Below, piece by piece: positions 17,621 through 26,012 of a stretch of DNA of 64,000 nucleotides. Origin of the DNA: an uncultured Paracoccaceae bacterium (lineage in GTDB: Bacteria > Pseudomonadota > Alphaproteobacteria > Rhodobacterales > Rhodobacteraceae); assembly GCA_947493145.1 (NCBI GenBank), contig CANLPZ010000002.1, positions 829,364 to 893,363 on the forward strand, written 5' to 3'. Below the pieces are notes generated by a model, which was given only the letters and a program-made list of their open reading frames with translations, made no database searches and was not told where the DNA came from. Position numbers and translations under genes: made by a program. How positions within the stretch are numbered: the stretch's first letter is position 1; every line of letters starts with the position of its first letter.

Positions 17621-18083
17621 TCATTGTTTGGACGTCACAATCTGCTGTTCGATCCAACAAAAAAGATCAAAAAAATTCTCCATATGTTCTGGGAGTAAGT
17701 GAATTTCAGTACCCTGATTGTCGAAACTTGCTCCGTCGTCATGGTGTAGTGCATTTCGAATTTTACGGTAAACATCAATCCCTTCTGAAATGTCTTCAGG
17801 GATTCTTACACCTTCTTCTTCAAGCCATTTTCGTAGATTTTTTTTTTGAGAGCTTTACGTTATTTGACTTAAGCCAATTCTCTAAACAAGCTTCGTACCG
17901 CGGAAAAAATGCCCATCCAAGTTCAATAATTTGGGAAAAAACTTGCTTGTCCGTGGAGAACTCAAATCCGTACTGGTGAATTGGACTGGTTCCTAAACCA
18001 TCCATCGACGGTAATGCACGGATAGCATGTAAATATGCTGCTCGAGAATGTTGCAGTTTTGATTCTAGAGAACTGTGGTTCAT
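17621..18083 (-). pseudogene. HEPN-like gene split by one base in an A10 tract
   Basis: GGAG lies 8 bases before an ATG at 18083 (MNHSSLESKLQHSRAAYLHA). The frame stops early near 17820, but shifting at the run of ten T (17838-17847, A on the coding strand) opens a clean continuation to TGA at 17621: 'LRKWLEEEGVRIPEDISEG', then 'VYRKIRNALHHDDGASFDN'. The interval is 463 bases, one over a multiple of three; with nine A the product is 153 residues. 'RNALHH' fits the RX4H motif of HEPN RNases/abortive-infection proteins. The region is AT-rich against its neighbours. It may be a real pseudogene, a slippage-regulated gene or a sequencing error. Confidence 0.6.
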
Positions 18084-18143
18084 CAATAGCGCTCCAAAGT
18101 GTTTAAAAAATAGTTTTCGTATCGAGTTTAGCTGAAACTTAAA

Positions 18144-18182
18144 AAGTTAAAACAAAAAACGCGCAGGGGTTAACCTGCGCGT
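18144..18182 (-). terminator. Intrinsic terminator after the TRAP operon
   Basis: ACGCGCAGG (18159-18167) pairs perfectly with CCTGCGCGT (18174-18182) around GGTTAA. Read leftward it is followed by GTTTTTTGTTTT. It lies 27 bases past the stop of the binding-protein gene and ends the operon. Confidence 0.88.
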
Positions 18183-18208
18183 CGCATCAAAACTCAAAGA
18201 GTTCTAAT

Positions 18209-19267
18209 TTATTTCAGGTCCATCATGCGGCCTGCATCTAGGTTCGCTTCTGCCGCATTAACACCTGCGATCAGCGCGTCTAGGATTTCGTCACCACCGT
18301 CAACATTGGCACGGAACCAGTCTTGAACTGGGGCAGCAGCCTCAGCAAAAGCAGCTTTTTCCGCAGGCGTTGGCACGTATAGATCACCGCCACCGGCTAC
18401 GAAATCAGCATAGGCTTGGATTGACTTACGCTTTGGTGACGCGAAAGTTGCCTGCTGTAGTGCATAGAAACCGTCCACGATCACGCGGCGCATGTCTTCG
18501 TCCATGCCCATGAATTTTTCGTTGTTCATCCACCATAGGGCACCCATGTACGCGTGGCCGTCCAAGGTTACGTACTGAAGACCCGCATCAGGGAATTTCA
18601 TGCCCATGATGTCGGTGATGCCGTTTTTCGATCCGTCAACAACACCAGTTTGGAACGATGTGAACAGCTCTGGCCATGGGATCGGAGTAGGGGACGCACC
18701 CAATGCTTTGACCAATTCCTGTGGAAGGTCAGCCACAACAGTCCGGATTTTCAAACCTTCCATGTCGGCTGGGGATTGAACACGACGCTGTGTGTTCGCA
18801 AAATTGCGCCAGCCGCCTGTGTTACCAATGGTCATCAAACGGATCGCGCCGTCAGATGTTTCCAACGCCATTTCACGCATTTTGCGTGTGAAATCGCCCT
18901 GAAGAACGGCTTCGGCGACACGGTCGTCCGCCATTAGGTATGGCAGGTCAAGAACCTGAACGTAGGGGAACAGACCCGCTGCACCGCCTGACGTCGAGAT
19001 GTAGACATCGATTGATCCGTCAGCCACACCTTGGAGACATTCTGCACCTTTTGAACACAGCTGCGTACCGATGAACAATTCCACTTCGATCGCGCCGTTG
19101 GACGCGGCTTCGACGTAGTTTTTGAACACAACAAGACCGTCATAGTCTTCGTCGTTTTCGTTTGAGTTTGCTGTTGCACGGATTGTGATGTCCGCCGCTG
19201 CAGCAGCCAGTGGTGCACTGGCCAATAGTGCGGCTGTCATCGCCGCTTTGGTAAGACCTTTAAGCAT
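18209..19267 (-). CDS. TRAP transporter substrate-binding protein, DctP family
   Basis: The 352-residue protein has a signal peptide (MLKGLTKAAMTAALLASAPLAAAAA) and the DctP fold, including 'DMEGLKIRTVV' with the ligand-binding arginine seen in most TRAP binding proteins and 'GVVDGSKNGITDIMGMKF'. It is a periplasmic receptor handing an organic anion to the DctQM permease. GGGAGG precedes the ATG. It is last in a leftward operon of monooxygenase, aldo/keto reductase, flavin reductase, DctQ, DctM and DctP, which suggests that its ligand feeds the monooxygenase. I infer a sulfonate such as sulfoquinovose or its glycoside. Confidence 0.92.
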   Translation of the reverse strand: MLKGLTKAAMTAALLASAPLAAAAADITIRATANSNENDEDYDGLVVFKNYVEAASNGAIEVELFIGTQLCSKGAECLQGVADGSIDVYISTSGGAAGLFPYVQVLDLPYLMADDRVAEAVLQGDFTRKMREMALETSDGAIRLMTIGNTGGWRNFANTQRRVQSPADMEGLKIRTVVADLPQELVKALGASPTPIPWPELFTSFQTGVVDGSKNGITDIMGMKFPDAGLQYVTLDGHAYMGALWWMNNEKFMGMDEDMRRVIVDGFYALQQATFASPKRKSIQAYADFVAGGGDLYVPTPAEKAAFAEAAAPVQDWFRANVDGGDEILDALIAGVNAAEANLDAGRMMDLK

Positions 19268-19333
19268 GTGATACCTCCCTATGCTTGGTCGTGGTGGGGG
19301 CGAACCCCCGATGGATATGGGGTATGCCCCCCA

Positions 19334-20821
19334 TTACTGAACGAACCCTGTCAGTCGTGGGATCGTCATAGAAATCGCGGGGACATAGGTGATCAGGAAG
19401 ATCACGAAAATCTCCACCGCAAGAAATGGTAAGATCGCTTTGGCGATGGTTTCGACCTTTTCGCCCGACACGGTCGAGGCGACAAACAACACCAGTCCCA
19501 TGGGGGGCGTTGCCAACCCCACGGTTAGGTTCACCGACATGATGATTGCGAAATGCACAGGGTGCACGCCGAGTTCGGTAAAAATAGGGGCCAAAATCGG
19601 CCCAAGGATGATGATGGCGGGACCTGCGTCCAAGAACATGCCGACGATGAACAGCAAGACGTTGATCAGGAACAACAGGATCAAAGGATTCTCCGACAGG
19701 CTTAGGATCAGCTCGGTCAGGATCTGCGGCGCATATGACAAGGATACGACAGTTTTAAACGCAACAGCTGCGCCGACCAACAAAAGCACCGCAGCAGAGG
19801 CAAGGGCAGAGCGGCCAAGCACAGCGCTGAGGTCCTTCATCTTCATCGACCGCAGCACAAAGAAGCTGACGATCAGCGCATAGGCCACAGCAATGGCGGA
19901 CGCCTCGGTTGGGGTAAATACACCCACCAAAATACCGCCCAAAATGATGATTGGTGTTTGCAAGGGCGCAACGGCGCGTTTGCAGACAATGCGGAAATCA
20001 TGGGTCACGCGCTTGCGCATTTCCATCAAGATGAAATGTGCTGGGATCAATAGAACGGCGAGCTTCACCCATCCGTTGATGTCGGTGGTCGCGCCCGTCA
20101 CAGACAGAACCATATTGGTCAACAGCATCAAAATCGCAGCTAAATTGATCCGCAACAGAACAAAGCTGACCCAGCCTTCCAGCGGTGTGATGGTTTGGTC
20201 TTTGGTGACGATCCGTTCGGCCTTTGGCAGGTCGTATTTATCTGCCAACAAACGGACCATAACCATCAGGCCAACACCGACCATAATGCCCGGAACAATG
20301 CCGGCGAGAAACAGCGCGGCAACGCTTTCGCCCATGACATAGGCATAGATGATCATAATGCCGGATGGGGGAATAATTGGGCCGATGACCGAGCTTGCCG
20401 CTGTAATGGCGGCGGCAAATTTGCGGGTGTACCCGTTTTTTTCCATCGCGGGGATCAAAGTCGACCCAAGCGCAGACGTATCCGCCACGGCTGACCCAGA
20501 AAGTCCTGCAAACAAGATGGAGGACAGGATATTTACATGGGCCAGACCGCCGCGGAGATGGCCCATAAAGGCCTGGGAGAATTCAACAAGACGTGAGGTA
20601 ATACCGCCGCGGTTCATAATTTCACCGGCCAGCATAAAAAACGGAAGCGCCATCAACGGGAAACTATCCATCCCGTTGTATAGATTGCGGTACAGGACGG
20701 GAATGTCGCGCTCTGATCCATCCAGCAACAACAACGCACCGGGGGCCAAAAGCAGACCAAAGACCACCGGAAGACCGATCATCAAGAGGACAAGGAAAAC
20801 GGGTAGGAACCAAATAAGCAT
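19334..20821 (-). CDS. TRAP transporter large permease, DctM type
   Basis: The 495-residue inner-membrane protein has the DctM signatures 'LPFFMLAGEIMNRGGIT', 'GLSGSAVADTSALGSTLIPAM' and 'VGLATPPMGLVLFVA'. It couples sodium flow to uptake. It is longer than most DctM proteins (about 425-440): an extra stretch of some 60-75 residues with two added hydrophobic segments lies between 'YDLPKAERIV' (about 195) and 'PIIILGGILVGVFTPTEAS' (about 290). The start overlaps the DctQ stop by one base (TGATG). Confidence 0.92.
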   Translation of the reverse strand: MLIWFLPVFLVLLMIGLPVVFGLLLAPGALLLLDGSERDIPVLYRNLYNGMDSFPLMALPFFMLAGEIMNRGGITSRLVEFSQAFMGHLRGGLAHVNILSSILFAGLSGSAVADTSALGSTLIPAMEKNGYTRKFAAAITAASSVIGPIIPPSGIMIIYAYVMGESVAALFLAGIVPGIMVGVGLMVMVRLLADKYDLPKAERIVTKDQTITPLEGWVSFVLLRINLAAILMLLTNMVLSVTGATTDINGWVKLAVLLIPAHFILMEMRKRVTHDFRIVCKRAVAPLQTPIIILGGILVGVFTPTEASAIAVAYALIVSFFVLRSMKMKDLSAVLGRSALASAAVLLLVGAAVAFKTVVSLSYAPQILTELILSLSENPLILLFLINVLLFIVGMFLDAGPAIIILGPILAPIFTELGVHPVHFAIIMSVNLTVGLATPPMGLVLFVASTVSGEKVETIAKAILPFLAVEIFVIFLITYVPAISMTIPRLTGFVQ

Positions 20822-21408
20822 CAGTCAATCGGCCCCGCGTCTTCTATGGTTTTTAGCTGATCGCCGTGACCGAACAACGTAACGATCTGGCGTAGGATCA
20901 GTTCGATGTTGACCAATGCCATAAGGCAAAACCCAACGAACAACGATGCAAAGGACCAGCTGTTTTTGAATTTAATGGTTTCGCCACCAATCAGATCAAG
21001 CGGCAGGCGGAGCGACGCAGATGTGCCACGCCCCGTAAAGGAATTGACGTTCTTCCAGCCAAGGGTGACGCCGTAATAAATCACGATACCAGCCAAAAGC
21101 AGAAGGATCAAAGAAACCAGAGAGGCCAACCGTGGGCCAAGGGCACGTTCAAACATGTCGATTGCGACGAACCCACCTTGGCGATAGGCCATAGGACCGA
21201 TGAGCCCGGTCATCCATAGCATCAAAAACCGCGCGCCTTCTTCTGTCCAGTTTGGCGCATCGTTTAAAACGTAGCGAAAGAAAACCTGACCAAGAATAAA
21301 GCAAACCATAACAGCCAAAGCTGCTATCGCCAGCGCGCGCCCGATGCGCAGCAACCAATCATTGGTCACTTGCAGGGGCGTTAGAACCGCAATTAAGCCG
21401 TTTCCCAT
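20821..21408 (-). CDS. TRAP transporter small permease, DctQ type
   Basis: The protein of about 195 residues has four hydrophobic helices, including 'ALAIAALAVMVCFILGQVFF' and 'WTEEGARFLMLWMTGLIGPM', the conserved DctQ 'W.eE.aR....W..f.G' pattern. I chose the ATG at 21408 because GGGAGGAAGCC precedes it; the frame extends 16 codons upstream. It pairs with the DctM protein that follows with a one-base overlap. Confidence 0.9.
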   Translation of the reverse strand: MGNGLIAVLTPLQVTNDWLLRIGRALAIAALAVMVCFILGQVFFRYVLNDAPNWTEEGARFLMLWMTGLIGPMAYRQGGFVAIDMFERALGPRLASLVSLILLLLAGIVIYYGVTLGWKNVNSFTGRGTSASLRLPLDLIGGETIKFKNSWSFASLFVGFCLMALVNIELILRQIVTLFGHGDQLKTIEDAGPID

Positions 21409-21471
21409 GGCTTCCTCCCTTTGTTTTAGGCCGATCTCCCAAGCGGCCCTGTCCAATTCGTGGGCGCTTGT

Positions 21472-21990
21472 TTACGCGCCCGCGAACCGTCCGAATTTGC
21501 CCGCAGAGAACAACAAGGGTTCCCCTTGGCCAATCGCGGCGCGTGTGACACGCCCCACAATAATGGAATGATCACCCGCATCATGCACAGCCTCTTGGGT
21601 GCATTCAAAACGGGCCAAACACCCGTTCAACACAGCGACACCTTTGTCATTTAAAGAATAGTCAACGTTATCAAAGGCATGTCCGTCTTTGACAAATCCC
21701 ATGCACAGCGCTTCTTGGTCCGCGGCTAACACATGCACAGCATAATGATGGGCTTGCATGAATACGTCATACCGGTTCGACGTTTTCGCGGGCGACCAAA
21801 GCACCAAAGCAGGGTCAAGTGAGACGGAGGCAAAGCTGTTGGCGGTAATGCCCACTGCTTTGCCAGTTTGATCTTGTGCCGTGATCACGGTGACACCCGT
21901 GGCAAACCGACCCAAGGCATCGCGAAAATCGCGGGCTGTTTCGGCAGAAGGCACAAAATCTTGCATCGTCATATCGCGGGTTCCGTCCAT
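21472..21990 (-). CDS. Flavin reductase, SmoA-like partner of the LLM monooxygenase
   Basis: The 172-residue protein is a flavin-reductase-like split-barrel enzyme: 'DALGRFATGVTVITAQD', 'GITANSFASVSLDPALVLWS' and the late 'DHSIIVGRV' element are typical of the FMN:NAD(P)H reductases of two-component monooxygenases. It should supply FMNH2 to the LLM monooxygenase two genes upstream. It overlaps the aldo/keto reductase stop by one base (TGATG). In the sulfo-SMO pathway this role belongs to SmoA; assignment here is by context. A downstream ATG at 21972 is an alternative start. Confidence 0.85.
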   Translation of the reverse strand: MDGTRDMTMQDFVPSAETARDFRDALGRFATGVTVITAQDQTGKAVGITANSFASVSLDPALVLWSPAKTSNRYDVFMQAHHYAVHVLAADQEALCMGFVKDGHAFDNVDYSLNDKGVAVLNGCLARFECTQEAVHDAGDHSIIVGRVTRAAIGQGEPLLFSAGKFGRFAGA

Positions 21991-22883
21991 CAGGGTACTT
22001 CGGTCCCTAAGGCGCTTGTGTAAATTTCAAACCACGTTTCGCGGTCCATTTTGATTTTTAACGCATCTGACAGCGCTTTGATCCGGCCCATGTTGTTGGT
22101 GCCCATAACGGGCATGATGTTTGCGGGATGGGCCAACAACCATGCAACCGCCGCCGCCGTCGCATCTGCGCCATGATCGCCGCCAATTTTGGTCAACAGA
22201 TCGCGCAATTCTGGGTGGTCATCGCCAAACAAGGCACCACCGCCCAAAGGTGACCACGCCATGATCGGAATGCTGCGTTCCTGAAGAAAGGCCACATCGC
22301 CGTTGGTAAACCCGTGGTGTGCCATCACAGACAATTCGATCTGGTTTGTGACCAACGTGTTTTTCATCGCCGATTGCAGCAACGTCCAATCGTGAAGTTT
22401 AAAGTTCGACACGCCAACTGTTTTTACCTTACCGCTGGCGATGACTTCGTCCAATGCTGCGCCGGTTTCATGGTGATCCATTAACGGGTCAGGCCGGTGG
22501 ATCAGCAGCAAATCAATTTGGTCGATGTTCATCAGTTTCAATGATGTATCAACCGAATGCAGGATATGGGCACGGCTTGTGTCATAATATTTGACGCGCT
22601 TGTCGGCATATCGACCCATCGGTGCAACGATATCGCATTTGGTGACAATCTGCATTTGGTCACGCAAACTTGGGGCCGCTTTTAAGGCGTTGCCAAGAAT
22701 TTCTTCGGCTTCATACCCACCGTAAATGTCGGCTTGGTCAAAGGTCGTGATGCCTTGGTCCAAACAGGCCTCGATTTTTTCCTGAACATGCGCAGGCGAG
22801 GTGTCATCCACATCGCCAATACGCCACATTCCGTAAATGATGCGGCTAAAATCAAGATCTTTGCTAATCTGTGTGCGTTCCAT
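21990..22883 (-). CDS. Aldo/keto reductase of the YdhF/SmoB type (6-dehydroglucose reductase-like)
   Basis: The protein of about 297 residues is an AKR-fold oxidoreductase with the tetrad in 'TTFDQADIYGG' (Asp, Tyr), 'IVTKCDI' (Lys) and 'LLIHRPDP' (His). 'IYGMWRIGD', 'QADIYGGYEAEEILG' and 'AWSPLGGGALF' place it with E. coli YdhF and Agrobacterium SmoB. SmoB reduces 6-dehydroglucose to glucose with NADPH after oxidative desulfonation of sulfoquinovose. I chose the ATG at 22883, one base after the preceding stop codon; the frame extends 22 codons upstream inside the monooxygenase gene. Operon context with an LLM monooxygenase and flavin reductase supports the SmoB role. Confidence 0.85.
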   Translation of the reverse strand: MERTQISKDLDFSRIIYGMWRIGDVDDTSPAHVQEKIEACLDQGITTFDQADIYGGYEAEEILGNALKAAPSLRDQMQIVTKCDIVAPMGRYADKRVKYYDTSRAHILHSVDTSLKLMNIDQIDLLLIHRPDPLMDHHETGAALDEVIASGKVKTVGVSNFKLHDWTLLQSAMKNTLVTNQIELSVMAHHGFTNGDVAFLQERSIPIMAWSPLGGGALFGDDHPELRDLLTKIGGDHGADATAAAVAWLLAHPANIMPVMGTNNMGRIKALSDALKIKMDRETWFEIYTSALGTEVP

Positions 22884-22884
22884 G

Positions 22885-24042
22885 TTAACGACGGTCTCCG
22901 TTGCCAAGCGGTGTGGCAGGTGTTTCTGATGGGACGCGGCCGTATTCATGCGGCAGCGAACAAGTTTTCAAATTCGGGAGCACTTTGGTTCCAAAGTGGA
23001 CGCATTCGTCGATATGAGGATAGCCCGAGAAGATAAACGAACGAATACCCATTTTTTGATAGGCTTCGATTTTGCTCATGACTTGGTCTGTTGATCCGAC
23101 CAAAGCAGCGCCACAGCCTGATCGCGCACGACCAACGCCGGTCCAAAGGTTTGGTTCTACATACCCGAATTTATCTGCCAATTCCCGTGCTTTGGCCTGA
23201 TGTGCGACACCCAATGAAATGCTGTCATGGGCGCGATCGCGGATAAGTTTGCCGTATTCATCGTCAAGCTTTGAAACGATGTAGTCGGCGTATTCGCGGG
23301 CCTCTGCCTCTGTATCGCGAACGATCATATGAACACGCAAACCGTAATCCAATGTGCGACCATAGTCTGCGGCGCGCTCGTTCACATCACGCATACGCTG
23401 CGCGATGTTTTCTTCGGGTTCAGGCCACATCAGATATACGTCACAATGACGCGCGCATAGATCAAGCGCAGCTGGTGAATACCCACCAAAATACAATAGC
23501 GGACCGCCGTTTTGCTGATACGGACGCGCAGGGTCGGTGGACAGTCCCTTGAACTGATACACTTCGCCTTCGTAATTGATTTCGTCCTGCGTCCACGCCT
23601 GTTTCAGGATTTCAACAACCTCTTTCGATCGTTTGTACCGGAAACTGCTTTCGGCAACTTCGCCTGGAAAGTCGGAACTAATGACGTTCAGGGTCAATCG
23701 CCCTTTCATCATGTGATCCAAGGTCGCCACGGTCCGCGCCAACATGATAGGTTGCATTTCGCCGCAGCGGATCGCAGCCAGCATATTGATCTTATCTGTC
23801 AGGGGGGCCATGCCCGCGACAAAAGACAATGTGTCCTGCCCGACCTGATACGAGGACGGCGCGAGGATGTTTCGAAAGCCTTGTTTTTCGGCCTCCAATA
23901 CGATGTCGCGGCAATGTTCGAATGAGGATCTTAACGTGCCGTCAGGCACGCCCAGAAACTGGTAATCATCAGAACACAGGGCGGAAAACCATGAAACCTC
24001 GGCAGCGTCTAAATCTGCGGATGTGACCGGCACGATTGTCAT
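22885..24042 (-). CDS. LLM-class flavin-dependent monooxygenase, SsuD/SmoC-like (predicted desulfonating)
   Basis: The protein of about 385 residues is a bacterial-luciferase-fold monooxygenase of the alkanesulfonate branch: 'EVSWFSALCSDDYQFLG', 'APSSYQVGQDTLSFVAG', 'LTLNVISSDFPGE' and 'SFIFSGYPHIDECVHFG', the last like the SsuD C-terminal segment. The expected reaction is FMNH2- and O2-dependent C-S cleavage giving an aldehyde and sulfite. I chose the ATG at 24042 because AAGGGGGAAC precedes it; the frame extends 100 codons into the divergent regulator and is not coding there. It heads the leftward operon. SmoC activity on sulfoquinovose is inferred from partner genes. Confidence 0.85.
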   Translation of the reverse strand: MTIVPVTSADLDAAEVSWFSALCSDDYQFLGVPDGTLRSSFEHCRDIVLEAEKQGFRNILAPSSYQVGQDTLSFVAGMAPLTDKINMLAAIRCGEMQPIMLARTVATLDHMMKGRLTLNVISSDFPGEVAESSFRYKRSKEVVEILKQAWTQDEINYEGEVYQFKGLSTDPARPYQQNGGPLLYFGGYSPAALDLCARHCDVYLMWPEPEENIAQRMRDVNERAADYGRTLDYGLRVHMIVRDTEAEAREYADYIVSKLDDEYGKLIRDRAHDSISLGVAHQAKARELADKFGYVEPNLWTGVGRARSGCGAALVGSTDQVMSKIEAYQKMGIRSFIFSGYPHIDECVHFGTKVLPNLKTCSLPHEYGRVPSETPATPLGNGDRR

Positions 24043-24095
24043 TGATTCTGTTCCCCCTTGGTCTTTAATTCCCTCTTGCCTAGCATTGGGATATG

Positions 24096-24116
24096 TGTAA
24101 ATCAATGGTGTATCAA
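24096..24116. promoter_or_regulatory. Candidate operator between monooxygenase operon and GntR/UTRA gene
   Basis: Two direct repeats, TGTAAATCAA (24096-24105) and TGTATCAA (24109-24116), lie in the 106-base divergent promoter region. They may be binding sites for the adjacent GntR regulator. There is no symmetric palindrome, so this is weak. Confidence 0.3.
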
Positions 24117-24148
24117 TTTTATTTTGATCGGTCGGGGAGGACCCATCA

Positions 24149-24850
24149 ATGACCAACGGATCCGGCTTGCCAAAATATTTGCAGGTCAGCGAAATGCTGA
24201 TCCGTGAAATTGCGGCAGGCCATTTGCAAGACGGCGAACGTCTGCCACCAGAACGCGATATGGCGGCCACGTTGTCGATTTCAGTTGGAACACTGCGTAA
24301 ATCGCTTTCCGATTTGGAAGAAAAAGGCCTGCTTGAACGCATTCACGGGTCTGGCAATTACATCCGTGCGAAAACCGATGCCGAAAGCGTTTATGCCTTT
24401 TTGCGATTGGAAGCCATAAAGGGCGGGGGGCTGCCAACCGCCGATGTGTTGTCGGTTGATAAACAGAATAAACCAAGCTCAGCCCCTGACTTTGGGCCGC
24501 ATGACATGGCCTATCGCATCAGACGGTTGCGGTATTTGGGCGGTGTCGCATCGGCCGTCGAAGAAATTTGGCTTGATGCCTCTGTTGCTGACACAATTGG
24601 TGTCGATGATTTGGGCGATAGCCTTTATCTGTTCTATAAAACCCAGCTTGGCGTTATCATCACCCAAGCCGAAGACCGCGTTGGACTGGACAATGTGCCC
24701 CAGTGGGCGCCGTCGGATTTTGATGTGGCTATTGGGGCGCCATGCCCGTTTATCGAACGGGTCAGCTGGGATCAAAACAATCAGCGTGTGGAATACTCTC
24801 GAACGTGGTTCGACAGCGACAAAGCGCGCTACATCACGCGAATAAGATAG
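24149..24850 (+). CDS. GntR-family regulator with UTRA domain (HutC subfamily)
   Basis: The 233-residue protein has an N-terminal winged helix ('GERLPPERDMAATLSISVG', residues about 5-75) and a C-terminal UTRA effector domain (about 90-233) that usually senses a sugar or sugar-like ligand. It is divergent from the monooxygenase-TRAP operon and 8 bases ahead of the Gfo/Idh/MocA gene, so it likely represses both units. In sulfo-SMO clusters a regulator of the same GntR family is common. The effector may be sulfoquinovose or a glycoside, which is inference. Confidence 0.88.
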   Translation: MTNGSGLPKYLQVSEMLIREIAAGHLQDGERLPPERDMAATLSISVGTLRKSLSDLEEKGLLERIHGSGNYIRAKTDAESVYAFLRLEAIKGGGLPTADVLSVDKQNKPSSAPDFGPHDMAYRIRRLRYLGGVASAVEEIWLDASVADTIGVDDLGDSLYLFYKTQLGVIITQAEDRVGLDNVPQWAPSDFDVAIGAPCPFIERVSWDQNNQRVEYSRTWFDSDKARYITRIR

Positions 24851-24858
24851 GAAAAATC

Positions 24859-25953
24859 ATGGGGAACATGGTGAATTACGGCTTGATCGGCTGTGGAATG
24901 ATGGGCGTTGAGCATTTGCAAAACATTGCACTGCTTGAACATGGGCGCGTCGCTGCGGTTTATGATCCCGTTGCCGAATTGGCCCGCGCGGCAGCGGACA
25001 AGGCCGACGGCGCAACTGTATGTGCGTCGATTGATGACATGCTGGATATCGAAGAATTGGACGCGTTGGTTATTGTCAGCCCGAATTTTTGTCATGTGCC
25101 GCAGTTGCGCGAAATCGCGGCCAAACGCACGATCCCAATTTTGGTTGAAAAACCGCTTTATACGGATCCAGCCGATATCGAGGCGATCAATGCGTTTCGT
25201 GACCGCTATGGCGCGCCTGTTTGGGTCGCGATGGAATACCGCTATATGCCGCCGGTGGCCGAGTTGATCAAACAGGCAGAGGCCGCAACCGGTGGCATTA
25301 AAATGTTGACGATCCGCGAACACCGCTTTCCGTTTTTGCCCAAAATAGGTGATTGGAACCGGTTTAACGCCAAAACCGGTGGGACCTTGGTTGAAAAATG
25401 CTGCCATTTCTTTGACCTCATGCGTTTGATTTTGAAATCCGAACCCATCCGCGTCATGGCCTCTGCGGGTCAAGATGCGAACCACCTGAACGAAAGCTAT
25501 GATGGAAAAACGCCTGATATCCTCGACAATGCCTATGTGATTGTTGATTTTGAAAATGGTTCACGGGCGATGTTGGAACTTTGCATGTTTGCCGAAGGAT
25601 CGCGATACCAAGAGGAAATCAGCGCCGTCGGACCAGATGGCAAGATTGAATGTCTTGTTCCAGGTCCCGGACGGTTTTGGCCCGACCATTTGGGCGATGC
25701 GCCAATCCCACAATTAATCGTCAGCCCACGTCACCCCAAAGGCCCAGAAATGCGCGAGATACCGGTTGATCCGACGTTGTTGGATGCGGGCGACCACAAT
25801 GGATCGACGTTTTACCAACACCAACGTTTCAACGCGGTTGTCCGTGGTCTTGGCGAGGTCGAGGTGACGCTTGACGATGGTGCCAAGGCGGTGCTGATGG
25901 GGCTTGCGGCCCAAAAATCCGCTGTTGATGGCGCGGTGGTGTCCCTGATTTAA
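24859..25953 (+). CDS. Gfo/Idh/MocA-family oxidoreductase, possible NAD-dependent sulfoquinovosidase
   Basis: The protein of about 364 residues has an N-terminal Rossmann domain ('YGLIGCGMMGVEHLQNI'), the family 'EKP' motif in 'ILVEKPLYTDP', and a C-terminal alpha/beta domain with 'GGTLVEKCCHFFDLMRL' holding the catalytic-region histidine. The ATG at 24859 follows the regulator stop by 8 bases. The family holds NAD(P)-dependent sugar dehydrogenases and NAD-dependent glycosidases (GH109 and the sulfoquinovosidase family GH188). Next to a putative sulfo-SMO operon without a GH31 enzyme, a glycoside-cleaving role is attractive. A plain inositol- or sugar-dehydrogenase role remains possible. Confidence 0.8.
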   Translation: MGNMVNYGLIGCGMMGVEHLQNIALLEHGRVAAVYDPVAELARAAADKADGATVCASIDDMLDIEELDALVIVSPNFCHVPQLREIAAKRTIPILVEKPLYTDPADIEAINAFRDRYGAPVWVAMEYRYMPPVAELIKQAEAATGGIKMLTIREHRFPFLPKIGDWNRFNAKTGGTLVEKCCHFFDLMRLILKSEPIRVMASAGQDANHLNESYDGKTPDILDNAYVIVDFENGSRAMLELCMFAEGSRYQEEISAVGPDGKIECLVPGPGRFWPDHLGDAPIPQLIVSPRHPKGPEMREIPVDPTLLDAGDHNGSTFYQHQRFNAVVRGLGEVEVTLDDGAKAVLMGLAAQKSAVDGAVVSLI

Positions 25954-25968
25954 CCGGTATCCAATCGG

Positions 25969-26011
25969 TTTCAACGATTGAACCTCCTTTCTGCCTGTGG
26001 TTGAAAGGAGG
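25969..26011 (+). promoter_or_regulatory. Alternative hairpins covering the ribosome site of the first M16 gene
   Basis: CCTCCTTT (25983-25990) pairs with AAAGGAGG (26004-26011), which is the Shine-Dalgarno of the gene at 26013. TTTCAAC (25969-25975) can instead pair with GTTGAAA (26000-26006). The two pairings share AAA and exclude each other. This may be a translational switch or just the 3' structure of the upstream transcript. Confidence 0.4.
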
Positions 26012-26012
26012 A

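Noticed and set aside
17728..17979. Plus-strand ORF of 83 residues in the AT-rich region
   Set aside because: It is the complement of the HEPN-like gene and has no start context.
24043..24342. A 100-codon extension of the LLM monooxygenase
   Set aside because: It covers the divergent GntR gene in antisense; the ATG at 24042 has a strong ribosome site.
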